A stretch of DNA of 44,008 nucleotides from Priapulus caudatus (GCF_000485595.1 NW_014577138.1:602105-646112), one strand, 5' to 3'. Positions 12,701-21,844 are shown, numbered from the stretch's first letter. A program made the numbers and translations. Notes: generated from the sequence alone by a model not told the origin.

Positions 12701-15700
12701 ATACACTGTTTAATACTGAATTAATTCAATTCCTTCCATTTTCTCTGACCATGTAATCCCTTATCTAAAATTACATCAGTAATAACAATACCTAGCATCC
12801 ATCCTTCACCAAGTTCTCCGTTCTCAAATTTTCTGCCAAGGCCTGATTGTGACAGAATGAAACTGTCGTGCGTGCTGCCTGGCCACCGACAAACGACATC
12901 AGTTATCGTCATGTTGGCATCACATACGGCTTGCGCATTGATGGAGTGGAAGCGCTTCCTATTGACGTATACATGCTCCTCTTCAGCTGGGGCACGTATC
13001 GCTACGTGAGTGCAGTCAATGTAGAAATAAAAGTGTAACAATTATTTTTTTACCTGAGTTAACGAGTCCAGAATGGAGGAGAAACCAANNNNNNNNNNCG
13101 CCCGCCTGGTGGAGGCGAGAGGGATTCCGACCGCCCGCCTGGTGGAGGCGAGAGGGATTCCGACCGCCCGCCTGGTGGAGGCGAGAGGGATTCCGACCGC
13201 CCGCCTGGTGGAGGCGAGACGTTGGTCCGCTTTCTGCTCTTTATCGGGGATGGCGAGAGGGATTCCGACCGCCTGTTGCGATGTGGAGGCGAGACGTTGG
13301 TCCGCTTTCTGCTCTTTATCGGGGACGGCGAGAGGGATTCCGACCGCCCGCCTGGTGGAGGCGAGAGGGATTCCGACAGTTGCGATGTGGAGGCGAGATG
13401 TTGGTCCGCTTTCTGCTCTTTATCGGGGATGGCGAGAGGGATTCCGACCGCCTGTTGCGATGTGGAGGCGAGACGTTGGTCCGCTTTCTGCTCTAGGCGA
13501 GAGGGATTCCGACCGCCCGCCTGGTGGAGGCGAGAGGGATTCCGACCGCCCGCCTGGTGGATGCGAGGAGACGTTGGACTGCCTTTGCTGAAACTTCTCC
13601 GGTGGTGGTGGGAGGAGGGTATCTTGAATTGACAAAAGAAACAAAATGTTACAGACAGGTTCTTTGCATATAAGATGAATAGACAATAATTTTAAAATAA
13701 GGTTTGAGTATGAGAAACAATCATTTTTTCCTCAATTCATATACCAATGAACACAATTTTTATGAGAATGGTTATTCATACATTGTATAACTGACATATA
13801 CAAGTCATAAAAAATACACATCAGGTTATTTATTGAACAGATTGTAGTATTCATCATCTTTGAATTCAAGTGGGATGTAGGGACAAATCTCAGCTGGTGG
13901 GGGGGGGGTTCCTTTATAAAACTTTGGAGTAGGGGGTCTTTTTATTTGGTCAGTACTGCATGAAGGCAGAGAGGAGGGAAATAAAATAATTAAATTAAAT
14001 CAAGTCCCATATAGTAGATCTCTGTTATTCGATCACAGCACACATTTTACAGGTCAAATAAACTTCAATACAGAGGACAATATTAATGCAAATATTAAAA
14101 CAGTGTTCACAACAAACTTCTCAGGTCACTGGCCTTTTGGACCAGCAGGTCTGCAAAATCAATTGACCCGAATACAAATTTACTAGCACAAATACAGATA
14201 CATGTACAAAGATTATAATTAGATCAAGTGGTATTTATCAATATTCAACTCATCAACATAATCATTCATGGGTCCATTGGGCAAGTGACAGGTGAAATTT
14301 TACTGGTCAGACACTGATTTTACTGGCCTCTGTCTTTGGACCAGTGGTTAAACTTACTTCTTGACTGTTGATCCTTTTCGGTTGCTTTATCGCCTGGCTC
14401 GGGATCATCTGGTTCTTTAGAACTTGAAGCTTCATCTTGTCCTGTTCATTAAACATAACAAAGGTAAAACTAGGATATGATTTCCTTTTTAAATATACAC
14501 CTCATCATAAATATCGCACCACCCACTTTTTTCACTAACGTGAAAAAACTTGAAAAACGCAGAAGGCACAATCAAAAACATGCTATTTAAAACATATTTC
14601 ACGAAAATCTGCTCAGGAAAACCTTCACGATTTAAACTTGATACTGTGATGTACAATAGACTTGTATGTCCGTAGTCGTCTGACAACCGTATACGGTAAG
14701 CCTCAAATCTCAGTGCACGCAAGCTCACCTCGAGACCCGGTCTTGGGAGTTTTTACCCATATAAGGACATGTGCATGGCGACATCTGCGTTCAGCAGTAT
14801 TACTACACGAACAGGGGTTTCACTAACTTTTCAAGTAACAGGCCAAACGATATTTGAACAGGCCAAAATAACCGTTTATGTAATATTTTCCATCATGTTA
14901 TGTATAAGAAAAGAAGATTTGAACAGGCAATTTGGCCTGCGGCCTGTTCTTAATGAAACCCCTGCACGAAGAGATGTTTGATGAAACAAGCGTTGAAACA
15001 AGTTTTCCTCTAGACCTCCACTGCAGGGTTTTAAATTATATTTCAAGCCAACTTGTCCTGAGGGCAATTGCAAATTAAAATAATCTTGCCCACCAGCTGA
15101 GTTTTGATTTGCCCTCAGTATGAATGTCATATTAACACTGTTCTATTGGCACCTAAAACCTTTGGCACAAAGACCAAAATTTGTGCACTACTGTAGTTGT
15201 CACCGGGTCTTCTAGATCAGAGGCATATAAAAAACCTATATCATATATTCTTTGTAACTCACCAACAACATAGTCAGAATATAGTTTTTTCTTTCTCAGC
15301 CTCTTGACATCGCCCGGCTGCTCATCATCTTCAGTCTCTACTGTTGTTGTGAAATCATATTCCTCACATTCTTTTTTGTTTTCTAAAAAAACAAAAAACA
15401 TCATAACTAATTGATTGAATCAGTACATTTTTTATCTGAAATGCGAGTGGAACTTCAAAACAGCTATTGATTATATAATTTCAATTTTAAGACAAATATC
15501 AAAGGAAGTCCGAGTTTATAGATCCCTGCAGCAAACTTCAGAACATTTGGTTTAAATATACACTGTAACACATGTTTAGTGATGAAAATTTTTAAATAAC
15601 AATCCACAATTTTACGAGGGTATAACACTGTTAGCGCCTTAGGGGTATGCTAATCTCCACAGTTGCCCTCAGGGGAATACATGTAAATACAAGGGCTTAG

Positions 15701-17050
15701 GGGTAAGTGTTAACAACAATGAAATAAAAATTTACAAAGGGTGTAAAAGACCGAATAACAGAATACAAATACAATACATAAATGTGCATACATACACATG
15801 TACATACATACACACATGAACGCTCGCACACACACATACTTAGCAGTAAAACAGGGGACTAGTCATTTCGGTACCGAGTCATTTCGGTACTTCACAAGAC
15901 GTTTCGGTACTTATCGCTAGTCATTTCGCGGTATCGAGAGCTTTGCGGCTAGCTCTCACGATTACTGACAAACATATACAAGAGCTTTGCGGCTAGGGTT
16001 AGGTCCCTTTCCAAGGCGGTAGTGGTGGGTTGGGGTTTGGTTTGTTACACTTTCAGTAATTTCAATATGGATATTTGACTGGTAAGAGAAGATCTTGGCC
16101 GTAGTACCGAAACGTCTTAGGCCGAAGTACCGAAACGTCTCGGTACCGAAATGACTATAATTCGTAAAACAGTGATGGGAGATTACAGATAGAAAAACTA
16201 TCTAAAATGATTTCAGCAGTGTTCAATCTAGGATGCGAGTTAAGAGGGCCATTTGGGGACCAAACCTATTAGAAACAGAGGGGGCGCCGGACCATTTGAT
16301 AGTTTCTGTGGATATTTGTAGTAATTGTACTGGTGCTGAAACAAATACCAAAATTTGATATTCGAATATTCGTATTCATTAATATTATTCGATTAGTACT
16401 GACTATTGTTATGGCCACCAAATTTTAAAAGTCTCTTTCAGTTTGCAGTAAGATTATAGCTTCATGAAGTTCATTCCGAACTCAACATTTCTGTATTCAA
16501 ATATAGCCAGATATACTCCATCATTGATAAATGATCAAAAGAGTTGTAACTGACAGTTTTTAGTGAACCTACTATTCAATATTGCTGCATAAATTTCAAC
16601 ATGTAGTTATTAGACCGATGATGTTGTATAATATAATATGATGTCATAACGAATATTCGAATACTGAAAATAGCATTCTAATGTTAGCGAATTCGATTCT
16701 TATCCGAATATTCGTTTCAGCACTAAATTGTACATTAATAGCACTGACCACATAAGCAAAGATGGGGCTGACCCGGCCCGTAAAGTCAACATAATCGCTC
16801 AAGATTGAACACTGTTTCGGTGTCCTTTCCCTGAAGAAAGTGATGACATACTTGATTTTATTTTTTCCTTAATCAGCGGATAAGTGGACCACTTGGACTT
16901 TCCATCATCTGGCCTTCTTCCTTCCTTCATGGCTTTCTCAGCATTGGTCACCGTCGGCCAGTGAACTACTTTACCAATCACCCAGCTTGCAGGAATAACC
17001 GCCTCCTCATCTTGGCATTTCTCTTGCCAGCTAGCTCGTACCCACGACAT
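6773..17050 (-). CDS. DUF4806-domain protein, spliced gene of 9-10 coding exons
   Basis: I assembled this gene from exons with GT-AG sites and compatible phases: 17050-16852, 15382-15263, 14441-14358, (13622-13099, truncated by a gap), 12014-11693, 11053-10953, 10139-9964, 9337-9273, 7369-7275 and 6891-6773 with a TGA stop. Without the gapped exon the nine others total 1281 nt, one uninterrupted 426-residue frame. Exon 1 has the family's N-terminal pattern (VIPASWV, VVHWP, then [13 protein letters not shown]). Exons 2-3 are acidic and basic, and the RS-rich exon follows. The last four exons form the DUF4806 domain (about residues 275-410): [56 protein letters not shown] and a tail with APDRRGGGG. 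An acceptor (CTCTCCCAG) sits just before the ATG, so a 5' UTR exon probably lies upstream. Function of the family is unknown; RS-rich text suggests a nuclear protein (inference). Confidence 0.8.
7650..8150. repeat. Dispersed repeat with GACGGACGGACGG motif, two related units
   Basis: The first unit runs from CAAGGGACATAACTCTGG through ATCAAAATCCGTTGAGAA to GACGGACGGACGGACAAGATG (about 7656-7866). The second (about 7870-8150) has GGGGGTAACTCACAG, TTGAAATTGGCCCAGCTG and a decayed GACAGATGGACG end. This arrangement is common in dispersed repeats of molluscan and related genomes (general knowledge). It lies in intron DNA of the DUF4806 gene. Confidence 0.6.
8178..8715. mobile_element. Non-autonomous element with about 195-bp terminal inverted repeats
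   Basis: The left arm 8178-8376 (CTGTTACAGGACATTCGG at its outer end, GGACCGGTGTATT at its inner end) is repeated in reverse complement at 8521-8715, with about 144 bp between. The arms contain matching GGTCTGGT and ATTTTAGTACTGAATATT-type text. No clear target-site duplication was found. The 76-codon minus-strand ORF lies in the right arm and is not a gene. Confidence 0.85.
9039..9165. mobile_element. hAT-like MITE, 127 bp, TTGTG target duplication
   Basis: Ends are CAGGGATGCGGACTA and the reverse complement of CAGGGAAACGGACTAA. It is flanked on both sides by TTGTG (9034-9038 and 9166-9170). It lies in the intron between the two last-but-one exons of the DUF4806 gene. Confidence 0.75.
10260..10436. 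mobile_element. hAT-like MITE, 177 bp, GTGGAC target duplication
   Basis: Terminal inverted repeat CAGGGGTTGGGAAGG on both ends; direct 6-bp duplication GTGGAC at 10254-10259 and 10437-10442. Intronic in the DUF4806 gene. Confidence 0.85.
11337..11563. mobile_element. hAT-like MITE, 227 bp
   Basis: Ends CAGGGATCGGGTTG and CAACCCGATCCCTG are inverted copies. No exact target duplication was seen (flanks ATTTGAT and ATTAGTA are only similar). Intronic in the DUF4806 gene. Confidence 0.7.
11693..12014 (-). other. RS-rich exon 5 of the DUF4806 gene
   Basis: The exon is bounded by TTATTTTCAG and G/GTAAGC splice sites, starts in phase 1 and ends in phase 2, matching exons 3 and 6. It encodes two copies of a 25-residue unit (RSESLSPSP, then [11 protein letters not shown] and a CHR-like basic end), so the 75-bp minisatellite is in frame here. 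The protein then continues as non-repetitive basic text ending [11 protein letters not shown]. The plus-strand ORFs over this interval are shadows. Confidence 0.75.
12065..13041 (-). pseudogene. HARBI1-like Harbinger transposase fragment with one intron
   Basis: PIF/Harbinger nucleases are DDE enzymes that move the element; vertebrate HARBI1 is the domesticated relative. One segment (13041-12792) reads [28 protein letters not shown] and WPGSTHDSF, the family signatures around the first catalytic Asp. A donor at 12791/12790 and an acceptor at 12148/12147 remove 645 nt and join it in frame to a second segment (12146-12065) reading [14 protein letters not shown] and TAAEERYNR, exactly where the family continues. 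Next comes a donor (CAG/GTAC), but I found no exon with the C-terminal Glu region, and the N-terminus is lost at the N gap. Probably a fragment inserted in the DUF4806 gene on the same strand. The splice fit is strong; the fragment status is inference. Confidence 0.8.
13089..13098. other. Assembly gap (10 N)
   Basis: Ten Ns join the HARBI1-bearing segment to the RS minisatellite. A fixed-size run like this usually stands for unknown length. Confidence 0.95.
13099..13622 (-). repeat. RS-encoding minisatellite, exon 4 of the DUF4806 gene, next to an N gap
   Basis: Exon 4 starts in phase 1 after TCAATTCAAG (13623-13624), reads [14 protein letters not shown] and then enters two interleaved units: a 33-bp unit (11 residues, [11 protein letters not shown]) and the same 75-bp unit as exon 5. 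Two units are shortened (around 13495 by 10 nt and around 13377 by 4 nt), which breaks the frame. Because the array runs straight into the 10-N gap, these breaks could be assembly collapse as easily as mutation. No donor site is seen before the gap. Confidence 0.75.
14812..14964. mobile_element. hAT-like MITE, 153 bp, CACGAA target duplication
   Basis: Ends CAGGGGTTTCACTAA and TTAATGAAACCCCTG; 6-bp direct duplication CACGAA at 14806-14811 and 14965-14970. The interior holds AACAGGCCAAA-type inverted text. It lies between exons 2 and 3 of the DUF4806 gene. Confidence 0.85.
15383..15861. other. Intron DNA, nothing recognised
   Basis: Part of the intron between exons 1 and 2 of the DUF4806 gene. 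It includes a stretch of CACATACATAC-type simple sequence (about 15780-15840) and no coding signal. Confidence 0.5.
15862..16155. mobile_element. TIR element with repeated TTTCGGTAC motif, TA duplication
   Basis: About 58 bp at each end are inverted copies (GTCATTTCGGTACCGAG at the left). Within each arm the motif TTTCGGTAC is itself repeated. TA flanks both ends (15860-15861 and 16156-16157), as for Tc1/mariner-type elements. The centre is short and non-coding. Confidence 0.75.
16158..16850. other. Intron DNA, nothing recognised
   Basis: AT-rich, with scattered GAATATTCG text (GATATTCGAATATTCG near 16360, CGAATATTCG near 16654) but no clear element boundary. Confidence 0.4.
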
Positions 17051-17615
17051 TCTGGGAGAGTAAATGATAAAAATCTTTGTGAATGGGAATACACTCAACA
17101 CCCAGTCTATACCAACATTTTTGAAGTTGAAATTTAATTTTCAGATAAGATTTGGGGATATTCTGCAGTCTTTTTGCCAAAAATCTCATTGAAAATTCTC
17201 AGGGGAGACCAAAAGTCTCGCTAAAATTTGCTAAAATTACATGACACAGTACAGGACAGCTATGAATTTCTCTCACCTTTTAAGCAAAATATCTCTCAGT
17301 ACGAGACCCAATAGGATTTTTTTTCTCATTCATATAAATGAGTTGTTGTGCCAATACATGATATAAGGACAATGTGAATTCAGTAATATACTCAAATTTG
17401 ATAAGGCCAAAAATAAAAAAGCTGTGTTTTCGCTAACCCGGCCCTCCCTAATTTTTCATGCCGACCCTACAGATTTTATTGCCTTTTGGTAACCAAAACA
17501 TTTTTATACGCCAAAAATGTGTAGACAATTATAAGGTTAGGAAATTAGTATTTGGGTGTGCAAACTGCAAAGTTTAATAAAATATACAATGTAGCATTTT
17601 AAACACATTTATATG

Positions 17616-17863
17616 CACTGGGCCGCGATTAAAAAAATCTTGTTGGGCGTTTGCCTACCCACCCTGTTGGGGTAGGGTAGGTAGGTAGGCTTTTTTTTGA
17701 CGTTTTCAGGAAGAACTAAAATGTGTTGTTTTTCTCCAGTTATATTGGCTATTGGATTTGAAATTTTTGTTTTCTTTTGACAATTTTTTGGGTCGGGCCC
17801 ATTTTGGTGGGTCGGTCGGCTAACGCCCAACAGAGTATTTTTTTATTTTGGCCCAGGCCAGTG
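17616..17863. mobile_element. Possible TIR element with CACTGG ends, 248 bp
   Basis: Ends CACTGGGCC...TTGTTGGGCGTTTGCC and the inverse of CACTGGCCTGGGCC...TGTTGGGCGTTAGCC match over about 45 bp with indels. CACTG ends would fit a CACTA-type element, but the 3-bp flanks ATG and TTG differ, so the superfamily stays open. Confidence 0.5.
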
Positions 17864-17967
17864 TTGTTTGGAGAAATAAAATTTAAAAATAAGATAAAGT
17901 TTATTCCTACCCCCTACCATATATTTTTTTTAACCGTTAACGTTTTGGCCTAATCAGACTTTATATA

Positions 17968-18146
17968 CAGTCAAACCTGTCTAAGGTGACCACCCAAGGG
18001 ACTGGTCCAAAAGTGGTCTCCTTGGACAGGTGGTCTCCTTGGACAGGTCATTTATATATAAATTATAAGCATTGGGACTACTTTTGAGTGGTCTCCCTGG
18101 GCAGGTGGTCTCCTTAGAGAGGTGGTCGCCAGGACAGGTTTGACTG
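17968..18146. mobile_element. Tc1/mariner-type MITE, 179 bp, TA duplication
   Basis: Inverted ends CAGTCAAACCTGTC, flanked by TA at 17966-17967 and 18147-18148. The interior repeats GTGGTCTCCTTGGACAGG. CAGT-type ends with TA fit pogo-like MITEs, and a pogo transposase lies at 35-37 kb, but I have no evidence the two are matched. Confidence 0.85.
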
Positions 18147-18293
18147 TATAAAAATTCAATTTCAAACATCTACAATTTTCAAGCAGCCATTAATTATTAT
18201 TGTTCTCGGTCATCTGATGACCTCCTGGAGATTTCGACTGATATTGTACACCCTCATCAAACCGCTTACATCTTGTGTTTATCTCCCTAACTA

Positions 18294-18456
18294 CTGGCGA
18301 GCGACCAGATCTCGCCAGGGACCAGTTCTCACCACCTCGTGTACTAAATGTACACCGATAGTTTTCAATTTGCTTGTATTAAAAATATGGATGAATGTAT
18401 ATAGGCACACACTCTATGTCAGAACTGGTTCCTGGCGAGATCTGGTCGCTCGCCAG
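18294..18456. mobile_element. TIR element, 163 bp, TA duplication
   Basis: Inverted repeats of about 36 bp starting CTGGCGAGCGACCAGATCTC, with one mismatch, are flanked by TA at 18292-18293 and 18457-18458. The 80-codon ORFs that end here are by-products. Confidence 0.8.
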
Positions 18457-18551
18457 TAACATTATAATCTCATCTGCTTCACTTCATATGAAATTCAGTA
18501 CGTTATTCTGCATATTAAATAAAGGCCCTTTTTGCCAAGTCTACCCATGCA

Positions 18552-19106
18552 CAGGGCTAGACATAGACTTCTTTTTATTAATACCTGCGGCTGCCCGAAC
18601 CTTGAAAATGTGTATGCAAGAACAAGTTTTCAAGTAAAGTTTATATCTTTATAAGTTACTTTCGGACAGGTATGCCTGTAAGCCACCTGCCCGAACAAAA
18701 TTTCTACCTGTTCCGGACAGGTAAAATTTGCATCAATTTTTTAAAAATATCTCTTCTATTAATAAATGATGTACACATAGTGTTTTCTCCAGATATCAGG
18801 CAGATGTGGCCCAAAAAGGCCCCTCATCCTGGAAACAGTAGGCCATTCTGTGAAAAAAGTAGCCACCAACAATAAAAGTACTACAAATTTTGTGTAAAAT
18901 GTGGGGCCCATGTGATTACCTCAAGGGGCCTTTTTGATTTTCAGGGGGCCCCCTGGCCCCTACCTGGAGAAAACACTGCACATGTTACAGATGAAATTTT
19001 AAGTCTACTGACAGTATGTCCTGGGTTTCAAGTCAATATCTCATTACAAACAAAAGATTATGCCAATTGACATATGTAACTAATAAAAAGTTAACGTCTA
19101 GCCCTG
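18552..19106. mobile_element. hAT-like non-autonomous element, 555 bp, CATGCA duplication
   Basis: Ends CAGGGCTAGACATAGACTT and the inverse of CAGGGCTAGACGTTAACTT; 6-bp duplication CATGCA at 18546-18551 and 19107-19112. No transposase inside. It contains the smaller element at 18779-18978. Confidence 0.8.
18779..18978. mobile_element. Nested hAT-like MITE, about 200 bp, CACAT duplication
   Basis: Ends AGTGTTTTCTCCAG and CTGGAGAAAACACTG are inverted copies; CACAT flanks both sides. It sits inside the 555-bp element, so it inserted later. Confidence 0.7.
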
Positions 19107-19164
19107 CATGCAGTATGTCATGCACATGCAACACCCTCCTTAATAATATGACCCGTACATGCAT

Positions 19165-21087
19165 TCATGATGTTGCCCGTTCCATGCCATGCAGCAAAGG
19201 CAGCAGTATGTGTCCTCTATGATACGGTAGACACACGACTTTCCTGGCAACATCTTCTGCTTCTACAAGGCGTCTGGTTTTTCGCACAGTGTCAAAGTTT
19301 TTCACATACACAATGTTCAATACTTTGGAATCAAGGGGTTCTGTGAAAAAAGAATCTACATTCCGCTGTTTGACGATGTCGCACACTAATTTCGAGTCAG
19401 CCCTTTTCTCAATCACAAATGCAAAATCATCATTTTGTAGCAACAAGCATCCATTTCGCTTGTTTGCAGAGACAAAGCTGAGGCTTGTGTGTGTTTTTTT
19501 CTGCTGTTTGGTCCCTGTTTTCTCTACTTCACCAAGTCTCTTCACAATCTGTGCAATCGGATTCTTTGCAGTTCTCACTAGCCTCTTGATCACTTGTAGG
19601 TGGTTCTCAAATGGGAAGGCACATATATCATTCAGGGAACATTTCATGTACCTTGCATCATCTACCACATGTTTTAAGTTATGAATGTTGTAGACAACAA
19701 AGGATTTCGAGTAAATGTCGCTAGCTTTGTCGACAAAATAAATTAACAGTTGCTCAGCATAGTTCAAGTAGGCTTCTCGTTTATCATCACAGCTGTCCAA
19801 CAAAATAGATATGGCAACTGTTAGAGAGAGAAAATGTTTATACACATCAGCATGAAGTACTTTTCTCAGAACAATAGGTCCGGTGTATAACAAAAACTGT
19901 CTAAATTCTGTAGCCTTCCACCTTTCAATTTCGGTGAGAGGTCTTGGCTGGCGGGCAAATTCAGATGGTAATTTACCAGACAACGATACAAGTGCACTAG
20001 AGATGTCACTAATTTGACGGTGGGAAAGTCTACACTCATGTGGGCCTTGCTTGAGAAAATACAAAATCCGTTTTACAGCTCCAAGACACACTAAGTGCAT
20101 ATAATCCAAACAAAATTCTGTAACACAGTTCACACTTGAATTCTGCAAGGGAGAAACCGCAATCTGATGATTGATATACTCTCTAGTTGAAAAGGCTTCA
20201 TCTGTCCGAGGGGGAGCATTTCCCAGGAAAACAACACGGTTGTTTATGTATTCACCTCTAACAGTACATCTCTCGCACGAATAATAACCGGTGTGTCCCT
20301 TGATACACTTGATAAAGGCTCTGGCAGGGGCATCACAAATAAACGCTTTGATTTTTACATTCAATTTTTTTTGTCCAATCAAAATTCCATTCTGTCTCAA
20401 TTGTTCATATTCACTCAAGAAGTCTTGCAAGAAATCAGTTACAGAATCTGGTTTACTCTTCCCATAGAAAAGTGCCACCAAGAAGGGATCAAAACTTCCA
20501 AAATAACAGAGAATTGGCCAGAATTGAGTTCCAGAAGATTTAAAAACTGGCACACCATCAATGTTCACTAACAGATTAATCTGATCAAGATTCTTGGTGC
20601 ATTCATTTTCAGAGGCCAGCACTTTAGCTATCGAAGATTCCAACCCAAAATATGTGTAAGTTCCCCCGCATTTTTCCTCCGTCGGGACACTTCTTGGTGT
20701 TTGAAGAAGACTTCTTGAATCTTTTGGCAGATCAAGTCCTGATTTTCTCAAAATTGCCAACAGAGAATCTGCCCCAGCTCTACGACACTGATTTTCAGTT
20801 AGCCAAGTGGCAATTTCTGCTCGAAATGATGGCCTATCTTCAGCAAACTCATGTTCAGCAGCTGAAATGTCTGAATCAGATGAAACGACCGTCTCTGTAA
20901 ATCCAAAATCTTCTTCATTGATTACATTGCTGGAATAAGTAGACTCATCGTCACTAGAGTCAAATGTACCCCTTTCAGTCACAGGTTCTTGTACATTCAC
21001 ATCCTCATCTTCCCCACTGCTACTTTCTAGAGCAACAGCTGTGGCAGCAGCACTCAACTTTCTCCAGCGTTGTCGATATGATGACAT
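19165..21087 (-). CDS. CACTA (Tnp2/DUF4218)-like transposase, intact ORF
   Basis: An intronless 640-codon frame. I take the ATG at 21087 (MSSYRQRWRKL), because the open frame upstream has no ATG and crosses a dispersed repeat. The first 90 residues are acidic and Ser-rich. The nuclease-like core follows: NIDGVPVFKSSGTQFWPIL with its Asp at about 177, AFICDAPARA with Asp at about 252, a CxxC pair at about 271-274 (YYSCERC), and LDYMHLVCLGAVKR with Asp at about 328, matching the D(V/L)MH motif of Tnp2. The C-terminal part has HNLKHVVDD and FPFENHLQVIKRLVR, the layout of DUF4218. No TIR or CACTA end was found around it. It could be a recent transposase copy or a domesticated gene; the unbroken frame amid decayed neighbours is notable. 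The family call rests on motif memory only. Confidence 0.7.
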   Translation of the reverse strand: MSSYRQRWRKLSAAATAVALESSSGEDEDVNVQEPVTERGTFDSSDDESTYSSNVINEEDFGFTETVVSSDSDISAAEHEFAEDRPSFRAEIATWLTENQCRRAGADSLLAILRKSGLDLPKDSRSLLQTPRSVPTEEKCGGTYTYFGLESSIAKVLASENECTKNLDQINLLVNIDGVPVFKSSGTQFWPILCYFGSFDPFLVALFYGKSKPDSVTDFLQDFLSEYEQLRQNGILIGQKKLNVKIKAFICDAPARAFIKCIKGHTGYYSCERCTVRGEYINNRVVFLGNAPPRTDEAFSTREYINHQIAVSPLQNSSVNCVTEFCLDYMHLVCLGAVKRILYFLKQGPHECRLSHRQISDISSALVSLSGKLPSEFARQPRPLTEIERWKATEFRQFLLYTGPIVLRKVLHADVYKHFLSLTVAISILLDSCDDKREAYLNYAEQLLIYFVDKASDIYSKSFVVYNIHNLKHVVDDARYMKCSLNDICAFPFENHLQVIKRLVRTAKNPIAQIVKRLGEVEKTGTKQQKKTHTSLSFVSANKRNGCLLLQNDDFAFVIEKRADSKLVCDIVKQRNVDSFFTEPLDSKVLNIVYVKNFDTVRKTRRLVEAEDVARKVVCLPYHRGHILLPLLHGMERATS

Positions 21088-21121
21088 GCCATTACCTAAA
21101 TTAACAAATACAAAGCATGCA

Positions 21122-21400
21122 GACAAATTGGATAATCCCTTCAAAGGATATTGCACGGAAACCCTATTTTGTACGCCGACGACGGATATCGACCAATCAG
21201 ATCGCAGTATGCTAATTAATTATGCGCGGAAATTCCCCAATAGCGAACTTGAGCTAGGGTCTTGCATAATAAACATTCTCACCAAGTTTAATTCAAATTG
21301 GATAATCCCTTCAAGAGATATCGCACGGAAACCCCATTCTGTACGCCGACGACACGACGGACGACGGACAAGTAATCCCTATATGCCACCTTTCAGGTGA
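21122..21400. repeat. Dispersed repeat, two tandem copies
   Basis: TTGGATAATCCCTTCAA...ATAT(T/C)GCACGGAAACCC...TGTACGCCGACGAC occurs at about 21127-21185 and again at about 21298-21352; the second copy runs on to GACGGACGACGGACAAG and ATATGCCACCTTTCAGGTGA. This 3' end is typical of dispersed repeats in molluscs. It overlaps the region just upstream of the CACTA-like ORF. Confidence 0.65.
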
Positions 21401-21696
21401 CACAAAAATGAAGTGAGGGAGCTCCAAAAGAAATAAAAATAAAATTCAAAATTCACAGAATGCATAAATAATTTTCAAAAATGTCAAAAAGCTAAATATT
21501 TTAATGCACATATTACAGGTATTTTCTTACTTCATTTTTTTTCATTTTGTATTAGGTCAACATCACAGGCACTTGAGGATATAGAAACATACTATAACAC
21601 TCCTTATTGACAATATCGATTTTATCCTGTGCAAAACTCTGATCCTATATTGAGACCTTGTCAATTAGTTCAGCGAGATTGTAGTACAGGGCCTAA

Positions 21697-21844
21697 GGCC
21701 ACTTCAATTTAATTTTTTGGATTACGGGCCCTAACTACCTGCTTTTTTGCATTTTTGAAAGAAAAAAAATATTTAGATTCCTATCTGCTGCCTGCTCAGA
21801 ACGAAAAATTTGCCCGTAATCCAAGAAATTAAATTGAAGTGGCC
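21697..21844. mobile_element. Harbinger-type MITE, 148 bp, TAA duplication
   Basis: Inverted ends of about 32 bp starting GGCCACTTCAATTTAATT, flanked by TAA at 21694-21696 and 21845-21847. A TWA target duplication with GG-start TIRs fits PIF/Harbinger. Confidence 0.8.

Noticed and set aside
13073-13686. Plus- and minus-strand ORFs of 71-172 codons
   Set aside because: The plus-strand frames are shadows of the RS minisatellite; the true coding direction is minus, shown by splice phase with the neighbouring exons.
17616-17863. A CACTA transposon end pair matching the CACTA-like ORF at 19-21 kb
   Set aside because: Both ends lie on one side of the ORF, the 3-bp flanks differ and no matching end lies beyond 21.1 kb; kept only as an unassigned TIR element.
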